Of a stretch of DNA of 64,000 nt, positions 25,372 to 35,630 are shown piece by piece. The DNA comes from Clostridium kluyveri. GTDB taxonomy: Bacteria; Bacillota; Clostridia; Clostridiales; Clostridiaceae. Made by a program: the position numbers and the translations under genes. The notes beneath the pieces are model-generated. The model was not told the origin of the DNA. It made no database searches and was given only the letters and a program-made list of their open reading frames with translations. The stretch lies in the NCBI RefSeq assembly GCF_001902295.1, contig NZ_CP018335.1, positions 3,472,001 to 3,536,000 of the forward strand. The letters run 5' to 3'. How positions within the stretch are numbered: position 1 is the stretch's first letter; every line of letters starts with the position of its first letter.

Positions 25372-25939
25372 TTTCTTTTAATAACTCCTTGTTAAATTCT
25401 TTCTCTAGTTTCAAAAGCCTTTTACTTCTATCCCCCACCTTTTTAAATGGAATTCCAACATTTATACTCCATGACTCTGAACTTCTATTAATAAGGGTCA
25501 TGGCACCAAATGCAGCCCCCTCTTTCAATACAACACCAGGCAAAACAACACACCCAGCCCCAATTATGACATGTTTTTCAATAACAACTTCTTGACTCTG
25601 AATATTTTTAAACTTATCAGGTATCATAGGATTTGTCATAACCTCTCCCGAATAATCATCACTTACTGAATATACAGTTGTCTTAGATGATATCCCTGCA
25701 AAATCATGTATAACAATTCCCTTATTACCACCATATAAAGCAGTATAAGCTGCGATATGTACATAATTATTAATAGTAATCTTTCCACTAAGAATGCAAA
25801 AATCATCTATTCTAACGTTGTTGCCAATATTTATTTTTTTTGAACCATAAATACTTACTTTACGACTGATTAAAACATTATATCCAACACCAGCCAACCC
25901 CAATTTATTTAATTCATCAAAAGTATAGAAACTATTCAA
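25364..25939 (-). CDS. Hexapeptide-repeat sugar N-acetyltransferase (VioB-like)
   Basis: Left-handed beta-helix acyltransferase, about 191 residues. I favour TTG 25939, because GGAGGT lies 10 bases before it and falls inside codons 1-3 of the longer ATG frame (25957). Hexapeptide turns run from INIGNNVRIDDFCILSGKIT to VIEKHVIIGAGCVVLPGVVL; FAGISSKTTVYSVSDDYSGE resembles VioB/WbbJ-type enzymes. Overlap with the aminotransferase gene suggests acetylation of its amino-sugar product. O-acetylation is the alternative. Confidence 0.82.
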   Translation of the reverse strand: MNSFYTFDELNKLGLAGVGYNVLISRKVSIYGSKKINIGNNVRIDDFCILSGKITINNYVHIAAYTALYGGNKGIVIHDFAGISSKTTVYSVSDDYSGEVMTNPMIPDKFKNIQSQEVVIEKHVIIGAGCVVLPGVVLKEGAAFGAMTLINRSSESWSINVGIPFKKVGDRSKRLLKLEKEFNKELLKENE

Positions 25940-26014
25940 ATTTTTTAATACCTCCATTTTTAATAAATTATTCTCACCTTATTAAACAAAAATATAATTA
26001 TACTACCTCTATTT

Positions 26015-27481
26015 TCAACTTATCATGCCTTTCCTTTTTTTACAGATATCCTTGAATGTTTTCAACAAATATGTATAACATTCAAGCTTAAATGCCCTCG
26101 CCAACATTATGTATATAATGATTCCCAAACATACTTGAATTATTAAAGTTGTCAACAATGGTAATATATTAAACCATTTAAAATTATAAACAACAGTACC
26201 CATTACTAAAGACAATAATAATGAAGGCATAATATCTTTTAATTGTTCTTTATAACTATAGTTAAGTAATTTCAAGTTTGGATAGGCATTTATGAAAGTA
26301 GAAATTATCCCACTAATCAATGTTCCTACAGCAATTGCATAAACGCCAAAATGAATAGATATTACCAGTACTGCAAGTCCTATAATCTTTTTTATAATTT
26401 CCAATTTTAAAAAGATATCGCTGCGTCCCAAAGCATTAATTGCCTGCAAGTTTGCAGTATGTATAGGCCATAAAGAATATGAAGCACAAAAAATTTGCAA
26501 AAAAGGAACACAAGATAGCCATTTATCCGTTAATAATATTTTAACTAAAGATTCCGCAGTAACAGCTAGTCCACACATCATTGGAAATAATACAAAGGAA
26601 CTCGTGACAATTGAACGTCTCACCATATCCTTAACTCTTTTTCTATTATCCTGTTCTGAAGCCAAAGCAGGTAACATAACGGATTGTATCGAACCATTAA
26701 TATTTGAAACAATAACCTTAGGGAATTGATCTCCCCTATTATAAAACCCCAAAATGGAAGGGCTATATATTTTACCTATAATCAAACTCTGTAAATTCAT
26801 ATAGAGGTTATCAATTAATGAAGAAACTAACAACTTCCAGCTATATGAAAACAATCCTTTTATTCTTTTAAATGAAAATATTAACTTAGGTCTCCATTTT
26901 ACTGTAAACCACATAATTACAGTAATCATAAATTGATTTATTAACTGCTGTGCCACCAACGCCCATACTCCTAGCCCTAGATATGCCAAAGTTATTCCAA
27001 CTATTCCTGATACCAATATTGCTCCTAAGCTACTATAAAAAAGCATTTTAAATCGCATATTTCTGGACACTACAGCATTTTGAATAGAATTAAATGCCCC
27101 CCAAAATAATGTAATAGCCAATACCCTAAGTACTAATGTGATTTGATAAATATTATAAAAATCAGCTACAAGTGGTGCTGTAAAAAAAAGAATTAGATAT
27201 AAAAACCCAGCCACAAATAAGCTTAAATAAAATACTGATGAAAAGTCCAGCTCATCTGCGCTCTTTTTTTGAATAAGTGCTGTATTAAATCCACTCTGTA
27301 CAAACACATTAGCTATAATAATAAATATTGATATAAGTGCAATTATCCCATAATCATTCGGAACAAGCAATCTTGCTAGTACTATTTGAACTACAAATTG
27401 TATTCCCTGTGTTCCACTCCTCTCCATAAGTTTCCAAAAAAGAGATGAAAGAATTTTCGCTTTTGTATTTTGAACTTTCAT
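26015..27481 (-). CDS. Wzx-type polysaccharide flippase
   Basis: MOP-superfamily membrane protein, 488 residues, about 12-14 hydrophobic segments. The N-terminus SGTQGIQFVVQIVLARLLVP followed by NDYGIIALISIF is characteristic of Wzx/TuaB flippases (Polysacc_synt_3). It should flip the lipid-linked repeat unit across the membrane for polymerisation by the EpsG-like protein. GAGGT precedes the ATG. Confidence 0.9.
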   Translation of the reverse strand: MKVQNTKAKILSSLFWKLMERSGTQGIQFVVQIVLARLLVPNDYGIIALISIFIIIANVFVQSGFNTALIQKKSADELDFSSVFYLSLFVAGFLYLILFFTAPLVADFYNIYQITLVLRVLAITLFWGAFNSIQNAVVSRNMRFKMLFYSSLGAILVSGIVGITLAYLGLGVWALVAQQLINQFMITVIMWFTVKWRPKLIFSFKRIKGLFSYSWKLLVSSLIDNLYMNLQSLIIGKIYSPSILGFYNRGDQFPKVIVSNINGSIQSVMLPALASEQDNRKRVKDMVRRSIVTSSFVLFPMMCGLAVTAESLVKILLTDKWLSCVPFLQIFCASYSLWPIHTANLQAINALGRSDIFLKLEIIKKIIGLAVLVISIHFGVYAIAVGTLISGIISTFINAYPNLKLLNYSYKEQLKDIMPSLLLSLVMGTVVYNFKWFNILPLLTTLIIQVCLGIIIYIMLARAFKLECYTYLLKTFKDICKKRKGMIS

Positions 27482-27524
27482 ATTTTTTACCTCATATTAG
27501 AAATATATTTGTGATTTTATGTTA

Positions 27525-28505
27525 TTATTTTCTAATAAAATCATTAAATTCTATCAAACAATAATATACACTAGGAAAAAAGCAATGAAGATTAACTTTT
27601 AATCTACTTAACAAACTTAAAGAATTATAATACTGCCTATATTTGCCTTTTTTGATTTCCTTTATTTCTCTTTGAAACCTTAAAATAGAAAATTCTCTTT
27701 TCAATATTGCTCGATTAACTTCATTTGAATACTTATTGTGTGTACTTTTATTAAATCCTTCTAGTACTTTAATAGCATCTTGATTTACCTTAATTCTTTT
27801 GGAAGAATTATTTTTGCCTATGATAGTTCTGGTTGTCCAAGAATTTGGGACACCAGTTCTATATGCTGACATGTTGTCATCCATATAATAAAAATACCCT
27901 TTAGTTGCAAGAAATAATGACATAGGAAAATCTCCAACATCAGAATCATAAAACCATTTTGGTGGATTTTCTATTAATTTTTTTCTATACATTCTAGAGG
28001 CAGTAGGTATATACCCAGGTGATGACTTTTCTAAAATGTCCCTCATAGGAACAATTGCACTCGAATTAAAAATCCTAGCAAACTTTCCTGTTGACTTCTT
28101 GTCCACATTAACAAATTTAGAAGAATGAAAACACATGCTACATTCTGGATGAGCTTCCATATAATCAACTTGCTTTTGCAATTTATAAGGGTTAGTCCAA
28201 TAATCATCTCCCTCGCACATTGCAATATATTTCCCTTTTGCTCGAGAAACATTAAATCTGTAATCTATTCTTTTAATACCCTTCGAATATTGATTTTCTT
28301 TCTGAAATATTGGTTTTATTAAATCTGGGTATTTCTTTTTATATCTTTTAATAATATTAACCGTATTATCTGTTGATGCATCATCATGAATAAGTATTTC
28401 ATATTTGAAATTGGTTTTTTGCATCAAAAAACTTTCTATTGCATCTGATATATATTTCTCATGATTATATGTTATACAGTTTATACTTACTGATATCTTT
28501 TCCAT
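27525..28505 (-). CDS. Family 2 glycosyltransferase
   Basis: Cytoplasmic GT-A transferase of 326 residues. The nucleotide-binding start SVSINCITYNHEKYISDAIE, then EILIHDDASTDNT, and the metal motif CEGDDYW (DxD) are clear. Acceptor and donor unknown. It adds one sugar of the repeat unit in the EPS operon. The codon use is noticeably A/T-rich, like the next few genes upstream. Confidence 0.9.
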   Translation of the reverse strand: MEKISVSINCITYNHEKYISDAIESFLMQKTNFKYEILIHDDASTDNTVNIIKRYKKKYPDLIKPIFQKENQYSKGIKRIDYRFNVSRAKGKYIAMCEGDDYWTNPYKLQKQVDYMEAHPECSMCFHSSKFVNVDKKSTGKFARIFNSSAIVPMRDILEKSSPGYIPTASRMYRKKLIENPPKWFYDSDVGDFPMSLFLATKGYFYYMDDNMSAYRTGVPNSWTTRTIIGKNNSSKRIKVNQDAIKVLEGFNKSTHNKYSNEVNRAILKREFSILRFQREIKEIKKGKYRQYYNSLSLLSRLKVNLHCFFPSVYYCLIEFNDFIRK

Positions 28506-28635
28506 AATTCAATTTCACAACCTTTTATAGTTATCTTTTATTTTTACATTTTATATATTAGAATTGATAAAACACTTAATTTAAATTTATATACTATACT
28601 TAATATTTAAAATTTTATATTCTATGTTACACTTC

Positions 28636-29880
28636 TTAAATCTGGAAAAATATGTTCTGATATGGAAATAAATTAAATATATGTGCCTCTAATACAAATT
28701 GCGTTTTATAAACATATAAAAATCCGTAAACAATTATTATGCAATAAAATATAATTTTTCTGTAATTTTCTTCCAATGTTTTACTGACCATAGGAGCTGC
28801 TACAAAAATTGCAGCATTAGCATAAAAAATTAATCTTCCAAATGAGACTAAACTACTATAGAAAGACATTATGCTTGATAATGCAAATATTGATATAAAC
28901 AAATCATAATAATTTCTTTTTTCACCATTAAATTTTTTAATATATAATAATAATAAAATTAGTATGGGAATTGTATCAAAGTTTGAAAATTTCAAACTTA
29001 GGTCACCTATTGTTCCATAATTTCCATATCTACTTCCCATAAAAGGTACAACAAATTTAGATAATATAATAAAAACAAATGGTGTAACTAAAAATCCAAT
29101 AAGAATAAATCTTTTTGATTTTTTTGAATATTTCTTATTATTTAACATAAAATAAACCAATATTAACATAAAAAGTGCTGAATAATGAAATGTACTTGCT
29201 ATCAAGATTAAAAAAACATACTTTTTTACATTTTTTTGTGGAACATAGTAAAAAGCATTAAATACTATGCTAACTGAAATAAACATCCTTACTAATGCCG
29301 TTGAAACCATCTGAAAATAAATCATAGTACTTAATAAAAATATAGCCATAGGCAAATTAATCATATTTTTATATTTTTTTAAAGCATGATAAAATAAAGC
29401 TAATGGTATAAAAGAAGTTATCAATTGCATATATAAATAATTATCAGTGAAACTTGATACAATAGAATTTAAAATTAAATACCCAGGCTCAATTTTTGAT
29501 TCAATAAATCTTGATACCCAACCATATTGAGAAACATATCCAAATATTCTCATATAAGTTATATCATCAACACCAGAAAACTTTCTAAATCCAAGTACAA
29601 AAAAAAGAACTATAAATGATATACTATAAAATATATTAAAGAAAACTTTTGTCTTTGAATTTTGTGCCAATGCTGCAAAAAAAACTGCTGCTAAAATTAC
29701 CCCTACATAAAATAAAGCAGTATATGCATATTGACTAGGTAAAATTAAACAAATCATAAAAGCCATTAAAACATAAATATAAAAAATTAAAATATCAATA
29801 AAGTTTTTATTTAGCTTAATATTTATATCATTTACTTTTTTAACTAAAGTTATATTATTTTTAGCTTGTATTTGTGCCAT
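28636..29880 (-). CDS. EpsG/Wzy-like polysaccharide polymerase
   Basis: 414 residues with at least ten hydrophobic stretches. The EpsG-family block appears as RKFSGVDDITYMRIF after the third or fourth helix, with FHYSALFMLILVYFML further on, a typical polymerase arrangement. It would join repeat units outside the membrane. Polymerases diverge quickly and are assigned here by topology, the EpsG-like motif and position next to the flippase and transferases. Confidence 0.8.
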   Translation of the reverse strand: MAQIQAKNNITLVKKVNDINIKLNKNFIDILIFYIYVLMAFMICLILPSQYAYTALFYVGVILAAVFFAALAQNSKTKVFFNIFYSISFIVLFFVLGFRKFSGVDDITYMRIFGYVSQYGWVSRFIESKIEPGYLILNSIVSSFTDNYLYMQLITSFIPLALFYHALKKYKNMINLPMAIFLLSTMIYFQMVSTALVRMFISVSIVFNAFYYVPQKNVKKYVFLILIASTFHYSALFMLILVYFMLNNKKYSKKSKRFILIGFLVTPFVFIILSKFVVPFMGSRYGNYGTIGDLSLKFSNFDTIPILILLLLYIKKFNGEKRNYYDLFISIFALSSIMSFYSSLVSFGRLIFYANAAIFVAAPMVSKTLEENYRKIIFYCIIIVYGFLYVYKTQFVLEAHIFNLFPYQNIFFQI

Positions 29881-29945
29881 TATTCCCCACCCTCTGCAAC
29901 TAAATTTTTCATAAATATTTTTTAATAACTGCCACCTTCCATAAC

Positions 29946-31064
29946 TTATATATTCTTATTGTTAAATGCTATATATTTATTTTCCAAATACTTGGCAATA
30001 ATTTTAATACTAAATCCAGCATCAATAATTTGTTGTTTTGTATTTTTACGAACATGATTTGATACCAATTTCATTACACATTTACTCCAATATTCCACAG
30101 AATCAGATAAGTTTATATATATAATATCACTAGTAATCTTTATTTGTCTTGTAATATTACTTGAGACTACGCAGGGTAATCCTGCTGCTTGAGCTTCTAC
30201 CAAAGTTACTGGTAAACCCTCATAATGGGATGGCATAACAAAAATATCCATAGCTTGTAAAATATAAGGTATATCTGAACGAATGCCAGTAAATATAACA
30301 TTATCCTGCAATTTTAAATCCTTTACCTTATTTTGAATATGAGAACGTAATTCTCCATCCCCAACCAAAAGCAGTGTAAAATTATCACTTTTTTGATATA
30401 TATTATTAAATATATCAATCAAGAATTCATGATTTTTTTGATATGAGAATCTTCCAATATTACCTATGACAATCTTATTACTAACCCCTAATTCTGCTCT
30501 AACCTTGTCTCTTATATTATTGTTATAAGTAAACTTTTCTACTTCAATACCATTATTAATAGTTGTAAAATTACCCAAATTATATTGTTTTCTACCATAT
30601 AACCATTTTGCTGCTAAATCTGAACATGCAAAATAATTAGTTGCATAATATTTTATAAAAAGTCGATTCCAATAATGAATATATTTATGCAAAAAATTTC
30701 CACCTTGTTTAGTATTATGACTATGAATAATTCTAATGGGAATATTATATTTTTTTGCAATCTTTAATGGTGTAATATATGATAAAGAACTAACATGTTG
30801 ATGTACAATTTTATACTCAGAATGTTTTTCAAAAAATTCATTTAGTTCTTTGCGATTTTTTAAAATTCCCTGGTTACGCGGAGGAACATAATATATTCTC
30901 CCTCCAAGCTTAAATATTTCAGAATTATATGCACACTCTCGTTTAGTATGCATTAAAAAATCAAACTGAACTTTTGAACGATCAATATTTCTATATACAT
31001 TCATAATAAATGTCTCAATACCACCACGATCCATACTTGAAACTATTTGTAGCACTCTTATCAA
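29946..31064 (-). CDS. Family 4 glycosyltransferase (EpsF-like)
   Basis: GT-B retaining transferase, 372 residues, start TTG 31064 two bases after the previous gene's stop. The N-terminus MIRVLQIVSSMDRGGIETFI with MNVYRNID is the EpsF-type signature. The C-terminal donor site is VIGNIGRFSYQKNHEFLIDI, LLVGDGEL and PSHYEGLPVTLVEAQAAGLP (E-x7-E). One glycosidic step in the EPS repeat. Translationally coupled to the preceding transferase. Confidence 0.9.
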   Translation of the reverse strand: MIRVLQIVSSMDRGGIETFIMNVYRNIDRSKVQFDFLMHTKRECAYNSEIFKLGGRIYYVPPRNQGILKNRKELNEFFEKHSEYKIVHQHVSSLSYITPLKIAKKYNIPIRIIHSHNTKQGGNFLHKYIHYWNRLFIKYYATNYFACSDLAAKWLYGRKQYNLGNFTTINNGIEVEKFTYNNNIRDKVRAELGVSNKIVIGNIGRFSYQKNHEFLIDIFNNIYQKSDNFTLLLVGDGELRSHIQNKVKDLKLQDNVIFTGIRSDIPYILQAMDIFVMPSHYEGLPVTLVEAQAAGLPCVVSSNITRQIKITSDIIYINLSDSVEYWSKCVMKLVSNHVRKNTKQQIIDAGFSIKIIAKYLENKYIAFNNKNI

Positions 31065-31066
31065 AA

Positions 31067-32230
31067 TTAATTCCTCGTCTCTTTAATAAAATTTGTAAAA
31101 AATTTTCTTCGTCTATCTTCAATTGTATTCTTATCATATTTCTTAGACTCATCATAATTTCGTTTTGCCTGGATACTCATAGCATCTTCATTAAAAGATT
31201 TTAAAATGTTACATATTTCACATATATTTCGTCTTGTATTACTAAAAATATACTTATTATCCAATAATTCTGGAATCCCACCAGTTTTAGCACCAAACGC
31301 GGGTAGTCCCCTGCTCATTGCTTCTATTAGGGCACGCGGCAACCCCTCTTGTCTGCTTGGTTGTACATATATATCAATGATATCTAGCCATTCAAACACT
31401 TTATTATGAGGCATAGATCCTAAAAATTTTACTTGATTCACGACTCCATATTTTTCGGCAACAGATTTTAAATATGTCTGTTCTCCCCCTCCAACAAGTT
31501 GATATTCAAAATTTGTGATTCCCTGCTTTTTTAATTTACCTAATGCCTTAATGACATACTGTTGTCCTTTATAAAGAACATTAACTGCAGCAGTAGTGCC
31601 TAAAATTATTTTATCATCTTTTTTCATATTTTTAATTTTTTCTAATCTTTTTTCTATAAATTGTTGACTAAATTCCTCTAAAGATACATTCGAACAATTA
31701 GTCGTCTTTCCATGTGTCGGATATCTATTCTGCAAAAAATTCTCCGTAACATATATTGCATAATCAGCTTCCCTAACAGTTTTCTTTTGAAACATAAAGC
31801 TAAAAGGTGCTATAAATTTGCCAATAAAATTATAATTCCATGTAGCATCCCATGCACAACTGACAACTTCAACTAAATAGGGTTTATTATACTTCCTAGC
31901 ATATCTTGCAGCGATATTAGCAAATGAGCTGGTTCTGAGTATAATATACTCAGATTTAAGTACTTCTTCTTTTATTATTTTTCTAGCTTTAAAATAATTT
32001 AAAATTTTTATTATTGATTTATAATTTGGAATGCAAACAAACTCAGTATTTTCAATACTTGATGGCTCTAAGCTGTCTTTTACACTTGTTACTTCTTTGC
32101 ATCTAGTTACAAGTCTAATACCTCCAAAAGTATTAATATATCTTTTCATAATTTCACTATTCAAACTGCCACTTGTATAAAATTGATTATCATATTTTAA
32201 AAAAACATGATCATGAATAAAAGTAACCAC
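31067..32230 (-). CDS. Family 4 glycosyltransferase
   Basis: GT-B transferase of 387 residues, start GTG 32230 behind GGGGG. Donor-domain motifs: ILGTTAAVNVLYKGQQYVIK, LVGGGEQTYL, LGSMPHNKVFEWLDIIDIYV and PSRQEGLPRALIEAMSRGLP. The N-terminal acceptor domain is distinct from the other two GT4 proteins in the operon, consistent with a different linkage. Specificity cannot be read from the sequence. Confidence 0.88.
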   Translation of the reverse strand: MVTFIHDHVFLKYDNQFYTSGSLNSEIMKRYINTFGGIRLVTRCKEVTSVKDSLEPSSIENTEFVCIPNYKSIIKILNYFKARKIIKEEVLKSEYIILRTSSFANIAARYARKYNKPYLVEVVSCAWDATWNYNFIGKFIAPFSFMFQKKTVREADYAIYVTENFLQNRYPTHGKTTNCSNVSLEEFSQQFIEKRLEKIKNMKKDDKIILGTTAAVNVLYKGQQYVIKALGKLKKQGITNFEYQLVGGGEQTYLKSVAEKYGVVNQVKFLGSMPHNKVFEWLDIIDIYVQPSRQEGLPRALIEAMSRGLPAFGAKTGGIPELLDNKYIFSNTRRNICEICNILKSFNEDAMSIQAKRNYDESKKYDKNTIEDRRRKFFTNFIKETRN

Positions 32231-32257
32231 AATTAAGCCCCCAATTGATATTAAATA

Positions 32258-33595
32258 TTAATTGTTTAAATACTTCTTTATTTCTTCTACTAAATTTTTT
32301 TTACTGATTTCACAGATTTTAAGATATTTTCTAATTTTATCTTTTACAGAAAATTGATTTGTAATAAGTTTATCAAATTTATTAAGAACATTTACTGAAT
32401 TTATGTTTACGATATTAACAGTATACTCACTTAAACCTATATCAGACATAATTCCTAACGTTTTATGACCAGAATACGAAATAGCTATCGCAGGTATCAA
32501 TGAGGTCATAGCAAAAATAACAGAATGAAATCTAGTACCTATGATATAATCCATCTCTGAATATAATTTTGTTATATCAAAGCAATTCATATCAAACTGA
32601 TTTATATAGCAATACCTATCTTTTGTAACCCCATTATCCTCCAGCATTTTTATTACTTCTTTTATAGCAATCCTATCATCTTCATGACTGCTTGGACCCA
32701 ATGTATGAGCAATAAAAATCGGATAACATTTTCTATCTAATAGACCCTTTACAATTTTACACATTTCTTCTATATACAATTTATATTTTTCTTTACCATT
32801 ATCGCTTTCAGGAAATCGGTAAGGTCTCATTGTTATAGCTACTTTTTTTAATGAACTGTTTATATTAACTAATTTTTGCATTTGATAGTCTTTGTAATCT
32901 TGAATATAGAAACCTAAATCAGCTGATAAAATTACTTCATTATTTATGATATTAGATAAATATTTTTTAGACATTGACTCTCTAGCATAAATTAAATCAC
33001 ACTTACTAAGCACTTTCTTTACAATATTTTTTTCAATTTTCCCCAAGAAAGGTCCAAACGAGTTTGGCATAATAATTATCTTTTTTCCAAGTCGTTTTGC
33101 AAGTAATAGATTATAAAGACTGTAATATAAATAGTATAAATCTGATATTCTCTTATAAGTATGTAAGAATCCTCCACCTTTTACAATCATTAAATTCATT
33201 GTCTTAAAATCTTCATATGTTCTTTTTTGTTCTTGATCCAATAAACTCATTCCTATTTTTCTTAAAAAAGGTACTTTGGATAACAATAGTGAGCTTTTAA
33301 ACATATCTATTAATGCAGTAGCACCCCAAGATAATTTCGTAAATACTGTATAATCTATGTTTTTCTTTTCTTTCCCTCGTGCCGGATGTAAAAGGATTGG
33401 TTTGATAACATCAAATCCTCGTTGCATACTTTGCCTAGACTGATTATAAATATCCTTGCCATTATTACCACTTTGTATTAATTTATATTCGGCTTTTATT
33501 CCAGATTCTTTAACAATATCTCTTATAAGCCATATTAGTGCTTGATCCCCTCGATTTAAATCTGTAATACCAGGTGTAATTACAATTTTCTTCAT
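32258..33595 (-). CDS. Polysaccharide pyruvyl transferase family protein
   Basis: 445 residues, PS_pyruv_trans family (WcaK/CsaB-like). Family marks: VITPGITDLNRGDQALIWLI near the N-terminus, YARESMSKKYL, and near the C-terminus GTRFHSVIFAMTSLIPAIAI with SYSGHKTLGIM. Members add ketal-pyruvate from phosphoenolpyruvate to a sugar, giving an acidic polymer. In Bacillus anthracis the family member CsaB creates the wall pyruvylation that anchors SLH proteins; this window uses CWB2 anchoring, so the target here is probably the EPS itself. Confidence 0.88.
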   Translation of the reverse strand: MKKIVITPGITDLNRGDQALIWLIRDIVKESGIKAEYKLIQSGNNGKDIYNQSRQSMQRGFDVIKPILLHPARGKEKKNIDYTVFTKLSWGATALIDMFKSSLLLSKVPFLRKIGMSLLDQEQKRTYEDFKTMNLMIVKGGGFLHTYKRISDLYYLYYSLYNLLLAKRLGKKIIIMPNSFGPFLGKIEKNIVKKVLSKCDLIYARESMSKKYLSNIINNEVILSADLGFYIQDYKDYQMQKLVNINSSLKKVAITMRPYRFPESDNGKEKYKLYIEEMCKIVKGLLDRKCYPIFIAHTLGPSSHEDDRIAIKEVIKMLEDNGVTKDRYCYINQFDMNCFDITKLYSEMDYIIGTRFHSVIFAMTSLIPAIAISYSGHKTLGIMSDIGLSEYTVNIVNINSVNVLNKFDKLITNQFSVKDKIRKYLKICEISKKNLVEEIKKYLNN

Positions 33596-33608
33596 GAACT
33601 GTTTCCTC

Positions 33609-34733
33609 TCAATATGTTTTTAAAATAGATCTATACAATATTTGCATCTTTTCTTCAACTACATTTTTGTCATATTTTTTAATTTCCCGAATATTATACA
33701 TACCCATCTTTTTGCGTAGTTCAACATCATTTAACACTTTTCTGATGCCCTCTGAAAAACCATCGACATTATTTGGCTCGACTAAATATCCACCTTTACC
33801 ATGCTTGATCAAGTCTATATTGCCTCTTATTTTAGAACAAACAACTGCTAATCCAGCAGACATAGCTTCCATTAAAGCTACTGGTAATCCTTCTTGATAT
33901 GATGGGAAAACGAATAAATCAGTAATAGCACATATCTCAGATATATCTTTTCTAAAACCTAAAAATTTAACATTTACATTCAGTTCTTTAGCCTTATTTT
34001 TTAAATAACCATCCAAATAGCCCTGGCCACAAATAAGATATATAATATTAGGATTATTTAACTTAGCTAAAGCTTTAATAACAACCTCATGATTTTTTCT
34101 TTTACTAAGTTCTCCAACTGATAACAAAACAATTTGACTAATTGATATACCTAGTTGATTTCTTTTTTCATTTCTGCCTACATTCACACTAGCAAACTTC
34201 TTAGTATTAACTCCTACTCCAGGAATATAAACTATTTTCTTAGCCTTAAATCTTTGTGATATATTATAATCTTCTTTATTAATAGTTATAATTACATCAG
34301 TATACCTTGCAAAAAACCTTTCAATAGGATAAAATAGCATCCAGTTTTTTAGAGGAGCTCCTCTAAAAAAATGAAATCCATGAGCAGTATAAATAACCTT
34401 AGTTCCATTTTTACGAGCTTTTTCAGCAGCCATTCTCGTTAATACCCCACCTACCGGCGTGTGGCAATGAATAATATCATACTCATTAGAATTTATTATT
34501 TTCTTAAGTTGCTTGTATGCAACCATATTGCTTAAATTAAAAGGTGAACGTTCAAATGGTACATCATAATATTTATCACAGTACGGTATAACACAATCTT
34601 GTTTATTTTCATAATCATTTTTTGCACAAACATTCGTTTCATATCCATTTTCTTTAAACCACTTTATATAGGGAATATGAAACAACATAAAATGATGCTT
34701 TACTACATGAGCTACAAACAATACTTTTTTCAT
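33609..34733 (-). CDS. Family 4 glycosyltransferase (CapM/EpsD-like)
   Basis: GT-B transferase, 374 residues. ATG 34733 is preferred over GTG 34739, since GGAG lies 8 bases before the ATG and the previous gene stops at 34736. N-terminal DIIHCHTPVGGVLTRMAAEK, then TAHGFHFFRGAPLKNW, is typical of CapM/EpsD proteins that act early in the repeat. The donor site includes LLSVGELSKRKNHEVVIKAL and PSYQEGLPVALMEAMSAGLA. Likely second sugar after the initiating transferase. Confidence 0.9.
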   Translation of the reverse strand: MKKVLFVAHVVKHHFMLFHIPYIKWFKENGYETNVCAKNDYENKQDCVIPYCDKYYDVPFERSPFNLSNMVAYKQLKKIINSNEYDIIHCHTPVGGVLTRMAAEKARKNGTKVIYTAHGFHFFRGAPLKNWMLFYPIERFFARYTDVIITINKEDYNISQRFKAKKIVYIPGVGVNTKKFASVNVGRNEKRNQLGISISQIVLLSVGELSKRKNHEVVIKALAKLNNPNIIYLICGQGYLDGYLKNKAKELNVNVKFLGFRKDISEICAITDLFVFPSYQEGLPVALMEAMSAGLAVVCSKIRGNIDLIKHGKGGYLVEPNNVDGFSEGIRKVLNDVELRKKMGMYNIREIKKYDKNVVEEKMQILYRSILKTY

Positions 34734-34735
34734 AA

Positions 34736-35578
34736 TCACTTCTCCGTTAACCTAATAGATGTCTGAAAATCATAGACAACATACCTATTACTATATTTAG
34801 ATATCTTTTTTTCATATATCAAGTCACCAAATACTTTATTAACTGTACTATTTTTAATTAATCTTAATAATAGATTAAATAACTTAGTCACCCTTATCTT
34901 CTTTCCATGTGTTTCACAAATAAGCTTTACCATCTCCGAAGTACACACATATTCTCCATTTTGAGGAAAGAATAATCCTCCACTATAATCATCAATTAGT
35001 AGCTTTACAAATTCACATAAATTATCTATATAAATCATGCTTCGCTTATTTTTTATGTCTGGAAAGATAGGCGATTTTAATGCAAACCTTTCTAATTTAA
35101 CATAATTTCCCTTACAACCTTTACCATATATCATAGGTGGCCTTAAAATTGCAATATTAAACATAGAATCTTGAAGTGGTGATATTAATTCTTCCGCTTG
35201 AAGTTTTGACTTCCCATAATCACTCTTTGGTGCAGGAACAGTATCTCTATTTATAACACCAGTCTCCATGCCATAGACGCTCATGGAACTTAAAAATATA
35301 AACTGTTTAACACCTTCCTCTTTTACTTTCTTAGCAACTTCATATACTAAATCTCTATTTACTTTATAATAAAGTGGAGCATTTTCTTTGGTCTCTTTTA
35401 TGTGAGCAATCCCTGCCACATGAAACACTGTATCATATCCTAAAAAACTCTTATTGTTCCAATTCTCATCCACCATATCAACAGTATCTACTTCATATTC
35501 ATTTGCCCACTGCTTAACATAGTTTTCAAAGCTTGTCCCTATATAACTATTGGCACCACTTATAAGTATTTTTTTCAC
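34736..35578 (-). CDS. NAD-dependent epimerase/reductase of a nucleotide sugar
   Basis: Extended SDR protein, 280 residues, start GTG 35578 after GGTGGTGG. NAD site ISGANSYIGTSFENY, FLSSMSVYG and catalytic YGKSKLQAEE (YxxxK). It is shorter than classical GalE proteins. Placed between a membrane 4,6-dehydratase/initiating transferase pair and the glycosyltransferases, it resembles the WbpV position, where a reductase completes UDP-N-acetyl-quinovosamine (or fucosamine). That product is an inference from order, not from catalytic residues. Confidence 0.78.
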   Translation of the reverse strand: MKKILISGANSYIGTSFENYVKQWANEYEVDTVDMVDENWNNKSFLGYDTVFHVAGIAHIKETKENAPLYYKVNRDLVYEVAKKVKEEGVKQFIFLSSMSVYGMETGVINRDTVPAPKSDYGKSKLQAEELISPLQDSMFNIAILRPPMIYGKGCKGNYVKLERFALKSPIFPDIKNKRSMIYIDNLCEFVKLLIDDYSGGLFFPQNGEYVCTSEMVKLICETHGKKIRVTKLFNLLLRLIKNSTVNKVFGDLIYEKKISKYSNRYVVYDFQTSIRLTEK

Positions 35579-35630
35579 CTAACCACCACCTTATTTTATC
35601 ATAGTATAAAAACAACTATTCACTATTATC

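Noticed and set aside
31010..31409. Plus-strand frames within the glycosyltransferase genes
   Set aside because: They are shadows of well-supported minus-strand transferases with intact donor-site motifs.
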